The translations under genes and the position numbers were made by a program. The notes under the pieces were generated by a model. That model saw only the letters and a program-made list of their open reading frames with translations. It had not been told where the DNA came from and did not search any database. Below are positions 15,125 to 23,653 of a stretch of DNA of 64,000 bases, in pieces (positions within the stretch are counted from its first letter, which is position 1; every line of letters begins with the position of its first letter). This DNA comes from Pseudomonadota bacterium (lineage in GTDB: Bacteria; Pseudomonadota; Alphaproteobacteria; Rhizobiales; Aestuariivirgaceae). The stretch is taken from positions 124,001-188,000 of the forward strand of contig CAUJIO010000015.1 of NCBI GenBank assembly GCA_963205315.1, in the 5' to 3' direction.

Positions 15125-15669
15125 TTGATCCCTCCCTGCGTTTCCATGGCCCACAACAGGATTGCGAGCGCATCGGCTTCGTTGTCGTCGGCGGGATTGA
15201 AGCCGCGTGCCCGCACTGCGGCGATCACCGCCTGTTTGTCCGCATTGCCCTTGCCGGCGATGAATCTTTTGATGGTGCCCACAGGTGCGCCTTGGTACGG
15301 GATTTTCTGCACCTCGCACCACGCGCTGAGATGAGCGAGGAAACCGCCGTAGAGATGTGCCGCGTCGGTGCCAACATGTCGGCGCACTTCTTCGAAATGC
15401 ACCGTTCCGATCTGGCCCACGCGATTGGCGATCTCATTGAGCCAAGACTTGAAGCGCAGGAATCTCATTCCACCCCCTTCGTAGCGGCTGGGCCGGAATG
15501 ACATGGTGCCGGAGACGATGGCGCCATCAGCCGCGCTCAGTGCCCAGCCGGTGGTTGAGCCGAAGTCGAGCGCGAGAATGGCAGTGCAGTGCTTCTGCTG
15601 CGCGAAATGCCCGATGTTGGGCGGGACAGCGGCATTCACGGAAGTTGCGAGTTGGCTGACGGACATCAT
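15121..15669 (-). CDS. RuvC-like Holliday junction resolvase
   Basis: A 182-residue RNase H-fold protein. ILALDFGSTTGWAL carries the first catalytic aspartate, VHFEEVRR the middle acidic residue and DDNEADALAILLW the final pair. Phages use such small RuvC enzymes to resolve branched DNA before packaging. ATG at 15669 has GGGAG six bases upstream; upstream codons are poorly conserved in character and contain the 37-residue coupled frame. It lies after the primase gene in the replication operon. Confidence 0.8.
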   Translation of the reverse strand: MMSVSQLATSVNAAVPPNIGHFAQQKHCTAILALDFGSTTGWALSAADGAIVSGTMSFRPSRYEGGGMRFLRFKSWLNEIANRVGQIGTVHFEEVRRHVGTDAAHLYGGFLAHLSAWCEVQKIPYQGAPVGTIKRFIAGKGNADKQAVIAAVRARGFNPADDNEADALAILLWAMETQGGIK

Positions 15670-15779
15670 GAAATTCTCCCTGCAAAGCGTGTGGTGAATG
15701 GATTGAGGAAGCTGGCCCAAGGTGGCGGACCGGTCGTTGCTGGCTGCGCAAGCACATGGTGACGCCGGAGGACTGTCAT
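15666..15779 (-). CDS. Tiny coupled frame between primase and resolvase (37 residues)
   Basis: ATG at 15779-15777 shares one base with the primase stop (TGATG), and its TGA overlaps the resolvase start (ATGA). It encodes a 37-residue basic peptide starting MTVLRRHHVLAQPATTG. Overlap at both ends with the neighbouring genes suggests it is translated, at least as a coupling device that carries ribosomes from primase to resolvase. No known domain. Confidence 0.45.
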   Translation of the reverse strand: MTVLRRHHVLAQPATTGPPPWASFLNPFTTRFAGRIS

Positions 15780-18700
15780 CACAGCACCTCCTTCAACCAA
15801 TCGGGCACTTCGGTGAACGTTGGACATCCATCTCGACGTTCACCAATACGTTCACCATCGCAACCCGTTGATTTTTCAGGGGCCGGTGAACGTGGTGAAC
15901 ATCGTGAACGTTTTTCGGCCTCCCCTCCATTCATGTACGCGCGTGCGCAGGCGTGTGCGTGGGGGTGGGTTAAACGTTCACGACGTTCACCAGACTCGCA
16001 ATTACCCATGTCGTTCAGAGGGTTATCTTCGTGAACGTTGGAATTTGCACGTTCACCAACGTTCACCACGTTCACGGCAACGTTCACGACATCCGGGCTT
16101 GCACCCGCCTCAACGACGAGTTTCCAGCGCCGCGCACCCTGATAGGTGCCCTGCCCATCAACCCTGAGATTGCGGCCCGCGATACTGAACACGCGGTCAC
16201 GCAGGCGTCCGAGCGCCTTGCCAAGCCGTGTGCGCTGGGAACGGTCACCACCTGACCCGAGCGCCAATGGCGGTTCGCAGGTGAGTGCCACTTCGAAGAG
16301 TTCACCGGTGCCGGCCTCTGCGGTTCCGAAACGATCCCACCAAGCGCCGATGAAGCTCCGCCAGACGGCACCCTCGCCATCGGCCGCCGCCAGCATCTCA
16401 TCGAGATTACCAAGGAAACCTGGAACGCCAGCAACTTCCAGCACACCGCCCATGATACGGGACCAGTTCTCGTAACTGCCGATCACGCGCGAACCCTTGG
16501 GCCGCCCTGCCGCAATCCAGGAGCGGATCAGGGTGAGGCAGGCGGCAACCAACCTGCCGCGATTGGCTCTCACCCAGCTCATGAGATCCGGATGGCGGAA
16601 GCCATCGCGCCGCCAGGGCTGGTCGATATGGGCGTCGAGCCTGATACGGACGATACGCCGTGCCATCTCGTTGGAGAACTCCGGATTGTTGCCGGTGGCG
16701 ATCCAGACACAGCGGATGGGGAGCCTGGTCATCTCGGAGGCTCCCAGAATGCGATCCTCCCAATGGGGTGCGGTGAGGGCCGCTGCCACCGCCGAGGAGT
16801 CGAGCGGATGACGCAAGTTGTCGATGAGCACCAAGGACGGGATCTGCCGCAGTTTTGCGGTGAGGCGCTTCCGCCATTCCTCGTCATCGCGACCTTCGGT
16901 CATCACCGGGGCGCCGATGCCGGTCAGCACCGTGGCGATGGCATCGACCATGAGGGTGGCGCCGGTGCCGGGCGTCGGCTTCTCGATGACATGAAGCGGT
17001 GTCGGCCCATCGATCATGGCGCGGATAAAGCCCAGCAGCAGAAGCGACAGGGCGTGGGCACGCTCCGCTTCGCTCACGAAGGGGAAGTCGCCCAGAAGAT
17101 CGTCCAGAAGCAGAGCCCTGGCCCGGGCAATGTCTTCAGCCGAAGGACACTCCGGAATGGCTGGCAGCACGAAGCCGGGTGCTGGATGATAGAGAAGCCT
17201 TGCTTCCTCGTGATAGCCCGGTGCGGTCAGTAGAGTCCCATCGCTGCCGAAGACTGGCGTGTTGACGATCCCGGCCAGAACCGGAAGGGCCGGATCGGGC
17301 GTGGCGAGCAGCGACTTGACGAGCCCGGTCGGCGGGGGTGCCGGAACGAGTTCGCTGTTGTGGTTGATCTTCTGCCACACCGCGAGTCGCGCCAGCATGT
17401 AGCGCAGACGTTCGTCAGTGACAGGCGCTGCAACAAGCTGGCCCCGGTCATCGGGCACCACCCACGACAGCACCCCGCCAGTGCGAAACAGCCATGGCTT
17501 TCGGTTTGAAGCAAGGATCAGCGACCATGCCTTGTTGCCTGAGCGGGAGAGATCGCCCTCATCGGAGCGGTGCCGCGGTAGTGGCGGCGACGGCAGTGTG
17601 AAACCATGCGGCAGATGCCGACCAATATCGGGATCCGGCGGCGAGACCTCGGTCAACTTGCCAAGTGCGCTCAGTACGAGTGCCCCGACAGCATCCGGAC
17701 CTTCATTGCTCAGAAGATCGTTGAAATCGCTGTCGGGCTCCGGTGGCATGACGATCGCAACCTTGCGGCCTTCGGCCCTGAGTTTCACGGCAATCGCCTC
17801 GGCAGCGCGGCTGCCAGCGCCGGAAGTGTCATGGTCGGCGAGGATGATGATCTCGCGGGCGTCGGACGGAAGGACGACCTGCTCGAGATGGCTGGTCGAG
17901 AGTGTCGCCCACACAGGGAGTCCGGGCACAGCTGACATCACCGCAAGCCCGGTCTCGATTCCTTCGCAGAGGCCCAGACGGCCATCGGCGGCAATAGTGC
18001 CCAGTCGCACAGCGCCACCGGCCACCTTGCCCAGCATCTTCTTCGGACTGGAGACAGCAGCTTTCGCGGTTCCATCCGCACTGAGATAGATGCGCTGCAG
18101 GGCGGCAACATCGTTCCTGGCATTGCGCACGAGCCCGACCAGCGCCGGGTATCCCATCCTGGATTCCCAATGGGCGAGATCGGGATGGAACTTGAGATCG
18201 GCGCAATCCAGGACGGCAAGCGACCGGGCACGCAGATAGGTCTCGGCCAACGAGCCTTGGATCGGCTCGAGGCGGGACAGGATGATGTCGATCTCGCGGG
18301 TACTGTCCTTCTCCTTCGCCGGCAGTGGCGGAGGCGGTTCCCGGCGCGCCGGTGACGCGGATGTCCACCCGGTGATTTCAGCAGCATGGGCATAGAGCTC
18401 CCGCCCCGAAAGCCTTGTCGCATGTTCGAGCGCATTGAGCGGCCCGCCGCCTTCGCCGCCATCATGATCGTACCAGTCCCCGGCCCGCGTCCCCTTGAGA
18501 GCAATCACACAGGAGCCGTTCTTGCGGGGTGCCGATCCCTTGATGTTGGCCAGCCGCCATTCATCGCCCTCTTTTCGTCCATTCGGGAACGCCTGCGGCA
18601 CCCAACTGGCTGCGGTGTCACGCAGACGCGTGACAATCGCATCGAGATCATAGTGAAGCGCAGGGATCGGCTGTGGCGAGGCGTCGTTGAGGTCGATCAT
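15779..18700 (-). CDS. Phage toprim primase with C-terminal ATPase/helicase-like region
   Basis: A 973-residue replication protein. The N-terminal part (about 30-120) resembles the DNA-binding leader of phage primases (WRLANIKGSAPRKNGSC, then GDWYDHDGGEGGGPLNALEH). A toprim domain at about 240-320 has LCEGIETGLAVM and ILADHDTSGAG as metal-binding motifs, then SDFNDLL. Residues about 520-780 form an ATPase-like module (TGATLMVDAIATVL, SLVLIDNLRHP, CVWIATGNNPEFSNEMARR) of the kind fused to phage primases. The last 100 residues are low-complexity and are encoded by DNA packed with 9-bp repeats. It follows the RecD-like helicase gene by nine bases. Confidence 0.8.
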   Translation of the reverse strand: MIDLNDASPQPIPALHYDLDAIVTRLRDTAASWVPQAFPNGRKEGDEWRLANIKGSAPRKNGSCVIALKGTRAGDWYDHDGGEGGGPLNALEHATRLSGRELYAHAAEITGWTSASPARREPPPPLPAKEKDSTREIDIILSRLEPIQGSLAETYLRARSLAVLDCADLKFHPDLAHWESRMGYPALVGLVRNARNDVAALQRIYLSADGTAKAAVSSPKKMLGKVAGGAVRLGTIAADGRLGLCEGIETGLAVMSAVPGLPVWATLSTSHLEQVVLPSDAREIIILADHDTSGAGSRAAEAIAVKLRAEGRKVAIVMPPEPDSDFNDLLSNEGPDAVGALVLSALGKLTEVSPPDPDIGRHLPHGFTLPSPPLPRHRSDEGDLSRSGNKAWSLILASNRKPWLFRTGGVLSWVVPDDRGQLVAAPVTDERLRYMLARLAVWQKINHNSELVPAPPPTGLVKSLLATPDPALPVLAGIVNTPVFGSDGTLLTAPGYHEEARLLYHPAPGFVLPAIPECPSAEDIARARALLLDDLLGDFPFVSEAERAHALSLLLLGFIRAMIDGPTPLHVIEKPTPGTGATLMVDAIATVLTGIGAPVMTEGRDDEEWRKRLTAKLRQIPSLVLIDNLRHPLDSSAVAAALTAPHWEDRILGASEMTRLPIRCVWIATGNNPEFSNEMARRIVRIRLDAHIDQPWRRDGFRHPDLMSWVRANRGRLVAACLTLIRSWIAAGRPKGSRVIGSYENWSRIMGGVLEVAGVPGFLGNLDEMLAAADGEGAVWRSFIGAWWDRFGTAEAGTGELFEVALTCEPPLALGSGGDRSQRTRLGKALGRLRDRVFSIAGRNLRVDGQGTYQGARRWKLVVEAGASPDVVNVAVNVVNVGERANSNVHEDNPLNDMGNCESGERRERLTHPHAHACARAYMNGGEAEKRSRCSPRSPAPEKSTGCDGERIGERRDGCPTFTEVPDWLKEVL
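15812..16088. repeat. Iteron-like array: 13 copies of ACGTTCACS, candidate replication origin
   Basis: The 9-mer ACGTTCAC(C/G) or its complement occurs at 15812, 15836, 15848, 15885, 15894 (one mismatch), 15903, 15974, 15983, 16030, 16049, 16059, 16068 and 16080, in both orientations. The copies fall in several reading frames of the primase gene (giving VNV, GER/RER, TFT, RSP/CSP and VH), so the DNA and not the peptide is conserved. A GT-rich stretch with CGCGTGCGC-type runs lies at 15938-15968. Clustered short repeats inside an initiator or primase gene resemble the lambda origin within gene O. Confidence 0.65.
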
Positions 18701-18709
18701 CGGTTGGCC

Positions 18710-19990
18710 TCAATCAAGCAGAACGAGGCCTTGCTCGGCCCGGGTAATGGCGGTGTAAAGCCAGCGCGCCCGGTCCTCAGCGGTGCGGCCAAGCCCATCG
18801 TCGAACACGATGACGTTGGGCCATTGCGAGCCTTGCGATTTATGACAGGTGATGGCCCAGCCCCAGACCGCCTCGATCAAAGTCTTCTTTTTCCAATGGT
18901 CACGCCGGTCGCGCTCGGGATCAGGTGAGACATGCTCGTCGAAATGGCCCTTGTAGATGCGGAAGCGCTCGCGCTTGCCATCACTGCCGCCGATCTTCTG
19001 GCCGTCCTCGGTGGTAATGGTGGCGGTGAAGGAGAGCTCGTCCGTATCCTCGATGTCCCCAAGATCGAGAAACATGCCGTTGACGAGACCCAGATCGTTG
19101 CGGTTCTTGAGACAGATGAGTTTCTCGCCAAGGCCGCCGGGATAGATGCCAGCGAAGCCTGCGGCACCCTTCATGGCGAGATTGAGCTGGATGCGGGTGG
19201 CGTTCTTGCCGCAGATCACCTGGCCCCCTTTCAGCATCTGCTCCGGCGCCACATCCTGCCGCCGCATTTTCCAGACGAACCGGTCGTGCTCTCCGTAAGG
19301 GATGGGCTTGCCCTCCCGTGCCAGCGTCGCGAGCCTCAGAATGGCGCTCTCGCCCGCCTGGCGGTGAATCTCGGTCAGCATCACGTCGGGTGCATCGCGG
19401 GTGAAGGCACCTTCGCCCTTGACAGGTGGCAACTGACCCGGATCGCCCAGCACCAGGACGGGCTTGCCGAAGGCGAGCAGATCACGCGCCATCTCATCCC
19501 CCACCATGGACACTTCGTCGAGAACGAGGAGCTTTGCGTCCCGCAAAGCCGATTGCTCGTTGAGGATGAAGCGCGGCTTGTGACTGTCGGAGAGCCGGAG
19601 TTGCAGCGACGTGAGCTGTGATTCCGCGAAGAGCCGCTCGGCAAGTGCCATGGTTGGAAGCTTGGCCTTGATACCGGCGATTTCCTCCTTGATGCGCTCG
19701 ATCTCGGCCGGGGTTGCCTCCGATACGCGATAGATCAGCGAGTGGATCGTGGAAGCAGGTGTCCCCTTCCGGGTCATCACCAGAGCAGCCTTGCCGGTGA
19801 AGGCGGCGTAAAGCACGTCACTGCCGTCTGCGAGGCCGAGTTCGCCCATCGCATGCTTCACCAGCGTCGACTTGCCGGACCCGGCATAGCCGAACACCTT
19901 GAAAACCTGCTGGTCGCCAGTCCGGTTCTCGAACCAGTCCTTGACGGTGGCGATGGCCTTCGCCTGCATGGCAGAGGGTGTAAAGCTCAT
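18710..19990 (-). CDS. RecD-like SF1 DNA helicase
   Basis: A 426-residue helicase. Walker A is GYAGSGKSTLV (about residues 33-43), Walker B/DEAD-like LLVLDEVSMVG, then LVLGDPGQLPPVKGEG (motif III), and C-terminal UvrD_C_2 motifs WAITCHKSQGSQW and RWLYTAITRAEQ. It lacks the long N-terminal domain of RecBCD RecD, like other phage Dda/RecD2-type helicases that move 5' to 3' at forks. The ATG at 19990 overlaps the stop of the Cas4-like nuclease (ATGA), indicating coupled expression. A longer upstream frame is antisense-like filler over that nuclease. Confidence 0.87.
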   Translation of the reverse strand: MSFTPSAMQAKAIATVKDWFENRTGDQQVFKVFGYAGSGKSTLVKHAMGELGLADGSDVLYAAFTGKAALVMTRKGTPASTIHSLIYRVSEATPAEIERIKEEIAGIKAKLPTMALAERLFAESQLTSLQLRLSDSHKPRFILNEQSALRDAKLLVLDEVSMVGDEMARDLLAFGKPVLVLGDPGQLPPVKGEGAFTRDAPDVMLTEIHRQAGESAILRLATLAREGKPIPYGEHDRFVWKMRRQDVAPEQMLKGGQVICGKNATRIQLNLAMKGAAGFAGIYPGGLGEKLICLKNRNDLGLVNGMFLDLGDIEDTDELSFTATITTEDGQKIGGSDGKRERFRIYKGHFDEHVSPDPERDRRDHWKKKTLIEAVWGWAITCHKSQGSQWPNVIVFDDGLGRTAEDRARWLYTAITRAEQGLVLLD

Positions 19991-20754
19991 GCAGAGTACT
20001 CCCAGCAGCATTTGATGAAGGGGCAGAACTGGCAGAGGTAGAAGGAAGCACCGGCAGCGATGCGCGGCGGCAGTTCGTGCGCTTCCGCGGCCCGGATGAT
20101 CTCCACCGCCTTGTCGGAGAGCGTCTGCGCAGATGCTGCCTCGAAGGGCACGATCTCGTGGCAGAGCTCCTGCGTGTCCTTGTTGAGGGCGGTGAACATC
20201 GTCACCGGCACCTCGAGATAGGCCATGTAGATCTGAACCTGGGCGTAGTAGAGGGGCTTCGAGTCCATCAGCCCGCGCTTCATCAGATCGTTCCAGGACT
20301 TGGCGTTCAGCGCCTTGTGTTCCCACAGCGCTGGCCAACTGATGCCGATGCCGGGTCCGTCAACGATGACGCCGTCAATATGACCGCGGAATTTGCCGCC
20401 TGCCACCGAGAAGCCGAACTGTCCGCCATCCCTCTTCGTGGTGCGGAGGTTGAAGCCTGCCGCGCGCAGCCAGCGGATCGACAGCGTTTCGAACACATGG
20501 CCGGCCTCGAAGATGCGCAGCACATGACCATCGAAATCCTTGCCCTCGTCCGGCGGCGTGCCGGTGAACTCATAGACCAGCCGCCGCAAACAAGGTTCGC
20601 CGATGCGCGATGCACCGAGGTATTCGCGCGGTGCGATGCTCCGGCGCTCGGATGTCAACGCCATGTCGATCATGTCGTTGATACGAGTGGCCGCCGGATG
20701 GACGGACCTCCCATCGTAGATAAAGCCAGAACCGTGATTGAGGTCGATGAGCAT
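19987..20754 (-). CDS. PD-(D/E)XK nuclease, Cas4/RecB-like
   Basis: A 255-residue nuclease. Catalytic motifs: GHIDGVIVDG (aspartate), ALWEHKAL (E-x-K) and YYAQVQIYM (QxxxY-type). A C-terminal cysteine group CQFCPFIKCCW, with an earlier cysteine in GEPCLRRLVY, could bind an iron-sulfur cluster as in Cas4 and AddB. In phages such enzymes process DNA ends for recombination or replication. It is followed, with ATGA overlap, by the RecD-like helicase, suggesting a functional nuclease-helicase pair. There is no cas1 or cas2 nearby, so a CRISPR role is not supported. Confidence 0.82.
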   Translation of the reverse strand: MLIDLNHGSGFIYDGRSVHPAATRINDMIDMALTSERRSIAPREYLGASRIGEPCLRRLVYEFTGTPPDEGKDFDGHVLRIFEAGHVFETLSIRWLRAAGFNLRTTKRDGGQFGFSVAGGKFRGHIDGVIVDGPGIGISWPALWEHKALNAKSWNDLMKRGLMDSKPLYYAQVQIYMAYLEVPVTMFTALNKDTQELCHEIVPFEAASAQTLSDKAVEIIRAAEAHELPPRIAAGASFYLCQFCPFIKCCWEYSA

Positions 20755-20763
20755 CGGCAGTAC

Positions 20764-21171
20764 CTAAAAAGGAATCTCGTCGTTGAGCGGCGCGGCCTTG
20801 TTCTTTTCCGCCGCCTGCCGCTGCATCGACTCCTGGAAGCCATCGACGCAAGCCTCGATCAAGCGGTCGATGTCTTCCGCCTTGCGGTCGAAGAACGCAG
20901 GCATGAGCCCCAGCTCCGTGAGCACTTCCGCGAAGGGACGGCGCGCGTCCCGGATCGCCTGTGCTTCCATGTCGGTCTTGTCGATCATGCCGTCATTCCT
21001 GATTGCGAGGTCTGAGCCCAATGCGAGGCAGCGCATCGAGCAGAAGCGGTGGTGCGGAAAGCGGTCCCACTGCAGATGATGGCAGTAGCCGAAGCCCCGT
21101 GATTGCCGGCCGCACAGCGCACATGGCGCTAGCCCAGCAGCAGCTTCCGGACCGGGTCGTCGCGCGGCCAA
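20764..21171 (-). CDS. DUF6511-type zinc-finger phage protein
   Basis: The recognisable core begins CALCGRQSRGFGYCHHLQWD and continues with HHRFCSMRC, giving CxxC and CxxxC pairs likely to bind zinc. A helical C-terminus with PFAEVLTELGLMPAF and an acidic IDRLIEACVDGF region follows. TTG at 21171 with AAGG just upstream is taken as the start (135 residues), overlapping the preceding gene by 43 bases; a longer frame to 21306 would cover that gene almost entirely. The function of the family is unknown. The start is uncertain. Confidence 0.6.
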   Translation of the reverse strand: MAARRPGPEAAAGLAPCALCGRQSRGFGYCHHLQWDRFPHHRFCSMRCLALGSDLAIRNDGMIDKTDMEAQAIRDARRPFAEVLTELGLMPAFFDRKAEDIDRLIEACVDGFQESMQRQAAEKNKAAPLNDEIPF

Positions 21172-21365
21172 TCCGCCTTGGCGAGGCGTTCCGACTGCAG
21201 CACGATCCAGCGGGTGATGGCGCAGGAGGCCATCGCTTCCAGGTCCGGCAGCGTGAGCGAGGCGATGGGACTCTTGAGTTTTCCGGTACCTCTTGCGGAG
21301 AGCCATTCACCGATCTCCTTCGCGGCTTCACGGGTGACATGCGCCTGCCATTCATCCTCGATCAT
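21129..21365 (-). CDS. Small conserved phage protein (78 residues)
   Basis: A 78-residue helical protein, MIEDEWQAHVTREAAKEIGEWL and onwards, ending DDPVRKLLLG. It lies between the DUF669-like gene (five bases away) and the DUF6511 gene, which it overlaps. The conserved gene order of this module supports it as real. No motif of known function is visible. Confidence 0.6.
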   Translation of the reverse strand: MIEDEWQAHVTREAAKEIGEWLSARGTGKLKSPIASLTLPDLEAMASCAITRWIVLQSERLAKADWPRDDPVRKLLLG

Positions 21366-21369
21366 CGGT

Positions 21370-22089
21370 CTAGCTGTTGAGCCAGGCGGGGCCGGCAGAC
21401 TTGGCCGGTGCGGGCGCGCTGGCCTGCTGCGGTGCCGGAGAACTGCCCCAGGCTGGCTTCACGTTCGGCGGAGGTGCAGCCGTGGCGGCGGGCTCTTTCC
21501 AGGCGGGCTGCGCGGCAGGTTTCGGCTGGCTCGGCCGCACTGCACGGTGGCTGGGCGCGGCAGGCACGGCCTCGCCCGCCATCACCTTTTTCCATTCAGG
21601 TTCGTTTGGGACCACCACCCGCTCGAGGCGGTTGCTATCGCCGTAACCCGGATTGGTGGAGGGCTCGATCTTGATCTTGGCGACGAAGGCAATGCCATGG
21701 AGATCGGCCAGACCGCGCAGCATGCGCTTCTGCTTCGCAGCCTCGCTCATGTCATTGGGATCAAGCCCCTGGGCGCTTTCCATCATGGCGCGCAACACCC
21801 CCTTGGAGATCTTCCAGCCGATGGAAACACTCTGCTCGTCGACCTTGCCGCCGCGGACCACGAAGGTCTGCCAGAACTTGCGCCGGGCATGGGGACCTTC
21901 GAGTACCGTAAACTCGCAATCGAGCATGACGGCATCGCTCGATTGCGACGCCTTGAGCAAGCCACGGTCGATCTCGCCGTCACCATCGATGCCGCCCTTG
22001 CGGATGGTCATGCCGACCTTAGCGAAACTGCCATCAGGGATGAGGTCGCTGGAGCGCTGGGGTTCGGCGTCATTGAAGTCGAGGGACAT
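21370..22089 (-). CDS. DUF669-like phage replication/recombination protein
   Basis: A 239-residue protein. Residues 1-150 have the DUF669 look: MSLDFNDAEPQRSSDLIPDG, then DCEFTVLEGPHARRKFWQTF and a VSIGWKISKGVLRAMM helix. Residues 150-239 are a proline/alanine-rich, disordered tail ending GPAWLNS, similar to the acidic tails of single-strand binding proteins but not acidic here. It follows the AAA ATPase gene by five bases, a pair found in many phages where it is thought to assist recombination or replication. Start ATG 22089 has AGGA eight bases upstream. Confidence 0.6.
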   Translation of the reverse strand: MSLDFNDAEPQRSSDLIPDGSFAKVGMTIRKGGIDGDGEIDRGLLKASQSSDAVMLDCEFTVLEGPHARRKFWQTFVVRGGKVDEQSVSIGWKISKGVLRAMMESAQGLDPNDMSEAAKQKRMLRGLADLHGIAFVAKIKIEPSTNPGYGDSNRLERVVVPNEPEWKKVMAGEAVPAAPSHRAVRPSQPKPAAQPAWKEPAATAAPPPNVKPAWGSSPAPQQASAPAPAKSAGPAWLNS

Positions 22090-22094
22090 GGGAG

Positions 22095-22928
22095 TCATCC
22101 TTTGCGGCTGAGATTGATCTTGGAGAGAAGGGCACCGAGATCGGCTGGTTCGGTCAAATCGAGGCGGCCGGAACGGTCCTTGGCGGGAAGCCGCCAGGGA
22201 TTGCCGGCCTGGCAGACAAAGCGGCGGAGCCGGCCGCTGTCGGGCGCGTGGATGAGGTTTTCGCCGTCGGCATCGAACAGCGATAAGGTGATCACCTGGT
22301 CGACAATGCCGGGAAGCTCTCGCGCCGTCTTTCCGCCCTCCACCTGCGGCTGGAAGGTGACGCGGCCCATGTCGTCGGTCACCTTTTCTAGGATGCCGAC
22401 GAAGATCACGGTCTTGCCTGGCGCGTGCTGCAGGTGCTTCAAGAGCGTGATGGTTTCGCGGGCGAGCAGGCCGTAGGCGCCACGAGTGTCCGGCTTGCCG
22501 GTACGATCGCTGAAGGCCTCGGGCCTGGTCTTTGCCCACGCCATCGCTTGACGGGTCAAATCGGTGATCGAGTCGACGAAGATGATGCTGCGCTCGGCGA
22601 TCACCTTGACGAGATCGGGATAAAGCCCAGCCACGTGGCCGTAGTGGGCCTCGGAGAAGAAGGAATCGGCTGTCGCCGCCGGATCGACGCCGCCCACCAG
22701 GCAGGCAATGTCGACGGCATCGGCGAAGGTGCGGATGGGAATGGAGAGGCCCGGCCAGTCCTGCACCGACTTGAGGCCCGCTTCGAGATCGAGGCACAGG
22801 GTCTGATTCGCCGGCAGCGTCTTGAGTTGCGAGGTCTTGCCGTGGCCGCTGGCCCCGAATAAAGCAATCGTCGTCTTGTTGTGGGCGGCCGAGAGCCGTT
22901 CGTCTGCCGTGATGATGCGGAGCGCCAT
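22095..22928 (-). CDS. RecA-like AAA ATPase (AAA_24 phage family)
   Basis: A 277-residue ATPase with Walker A FGASGHGKTSQL near the N-terminus and a Walker B-like strand SIIFVDSITDLT. The remainder follows the Sak4/AAA_24 plan of phage single-strand annealing or recombination ATPases (TLCLDLEAGLKSVQ and VIFVGILEKVTDD). It pairs with the DUF669-like gene downstream. MALRII at 22928 is preferred to the ATG two codons earlier, since it directly follows the upstream stop region. A Sak4-type recombination role is inferred. Confidence 0.75.
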   Translation of the reverse strand: MALRIITADERLSAAHNKTTIALFGASGHGKTSQLKTLPANQTLCLDLEAGLKSVQDWPGLSIPIRTFADAVDIACLVGGVDPAATADSFFSEAHYGHVAGLYPDLVKVIAERSIIFVDSITDLTRQAMAWAKTRPEAFSDRTGKPDTRGAYGLLARETITLLKHLQHAPGKTVIFVGILEKVTDDMGRVTFQPQVEGGKTARELPGIVDQVITLSLFDADGENLIHAPDSGRLRRFVCQAGNPWRLPAKDRSGRLDLTEPADLGALLSKINLSRKG

Positions 22929-22930
22929 GA

Positions 22931-23230
22931 TCACCGCTTCCCCTTCGAACTGGCGACAACATCAAGGGCGCAATCGGCGCCAATGGCACCGGCATCGCGG
23001 GCCATCTGGTAGAGCTTCCTCAATGCATGCAGGCGGTCGCTCACCGCACTAAACTCGGCATCGAGCCCCCGAAGCGCAAAGGCCACGTCGTCAAGCGTTG
23101 CCTCGGAAATCGGCTTGACACTCTGCTCGGCCTGCCTATTGCCAAGAACGGGAATGACGATCGTGTCGGGAAGCGCTTCCAGCATGAAATGACGCTTGCG
23201 AATGGCCGCCAGAGAGATAGGGCTGTTCAT
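22931..23230 (-). CDS. Small phage protein of unknown function (99 residues)
   Basis: Starts with ATG at 23230 behind a clear AGGAG site seven bases upstream. The 99-residue product (MNSPISLAAIRKRHFMLEAL then DDVAFALRGLDAEFSAVSDRL) is helical in its second half and has a basic end (SSKGKR). It overlaps the start region of the AAA ATPase gene by a few bases only. No domain is recognised. Confidence 0.55.
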   Translation of the reverse strand: MNSPISLAAIRKRHFMLEALPDTIVIPVLGNRQAEQSVKPISEATLDDVAFALRGLDAEFSAVSDRLHALRKLYQMARDAGAIGADCALDVVASSKGKR

Positions 23231-23277
23231 GATGAATCTCCTGAATGAGCTGAGCAGAAGGGGAAGCCACCACATCT

Positions 23278-23619
23278 TCACGCGGCCTCCGCTAACAGAA
23301 TCGATGAGAGCGGCGCCGAAGGTGCATGTGCTCTGGGGCGAGCGATGACGAAGTAGCTGTAGTCGTCAGCGCCATGACGATGCTGAACGAGATGGACGAG
23401 CCCCTTTTCCGACGCCCACCAGGCACGGCGGGCGACGCGCAGAAGTTCGGCCCGTTCCTCTTCGCCAAGCCGCTTGCCTTGTGGGCTCGTGTCGAGGGCA
23501 AGGAAGCCCCGGTGGTATTCAAGGACAGCGCCGGGCGAGGCCTGCCCAATCCAGCCACAAAGGTTGATCTCGGTGATGCGCCTAGCCGTGGACGGCGTTT
23601 TGGAAATGATGATGTTCAT
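23278..23619 (-). CDS. Small phage protein of unknown function (113 residues)
   Basis: A 113-residue product beginning MNIIISKTPSTARRITEINL. It contains LGEEERAELLRVARRAWWAS followed by DDYSYFVIARPRAHA. It lies between the sigma-like gene and the replication genes on the same strand, with 34- and 47-base gaps. The conserved-looking aromatic residues argue for a real protein; no function is recognised. Confidence 0.5.
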   Translation of the reverse strand: MNIIISKTPSTARRITEINLCGWIGQASPGAVLEYHRGFLALDTSPQGKRLGEEERAELLRVARRAWWASEKGLVHLVQHRHGADDYSYFVIARPRAHAPSAPLSSILLAEAA

Positions 23620-23653
23620 GATTACCTTCTACTGGTGGTCCTGGAAAACCGTC

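Noticed and set aside
15812-16088. Repeat array considered as a CRISPR
   Set aside because: Repeats are only 9 bp, occur in both orientations, have irregular spacing and lie inside a coding gene. The Cas4-like protein nearby is a phage nuclease without other cas genes.
19990-20338. An N-terminal extension of the RecD-like helicase
   Set aside because: The extra 116 codons overlap the Cas4-like nuclease in another frame and show no helicase features; the ATGA joint at 19987-19990 gives the proper start.
22100-22995. An N-terminal extension of the DUF669-like protein
   Set aside because: The 302 additional codons run antisense-like through the AAA ATPase gene in a shifted frame and are arginine-rich filler.
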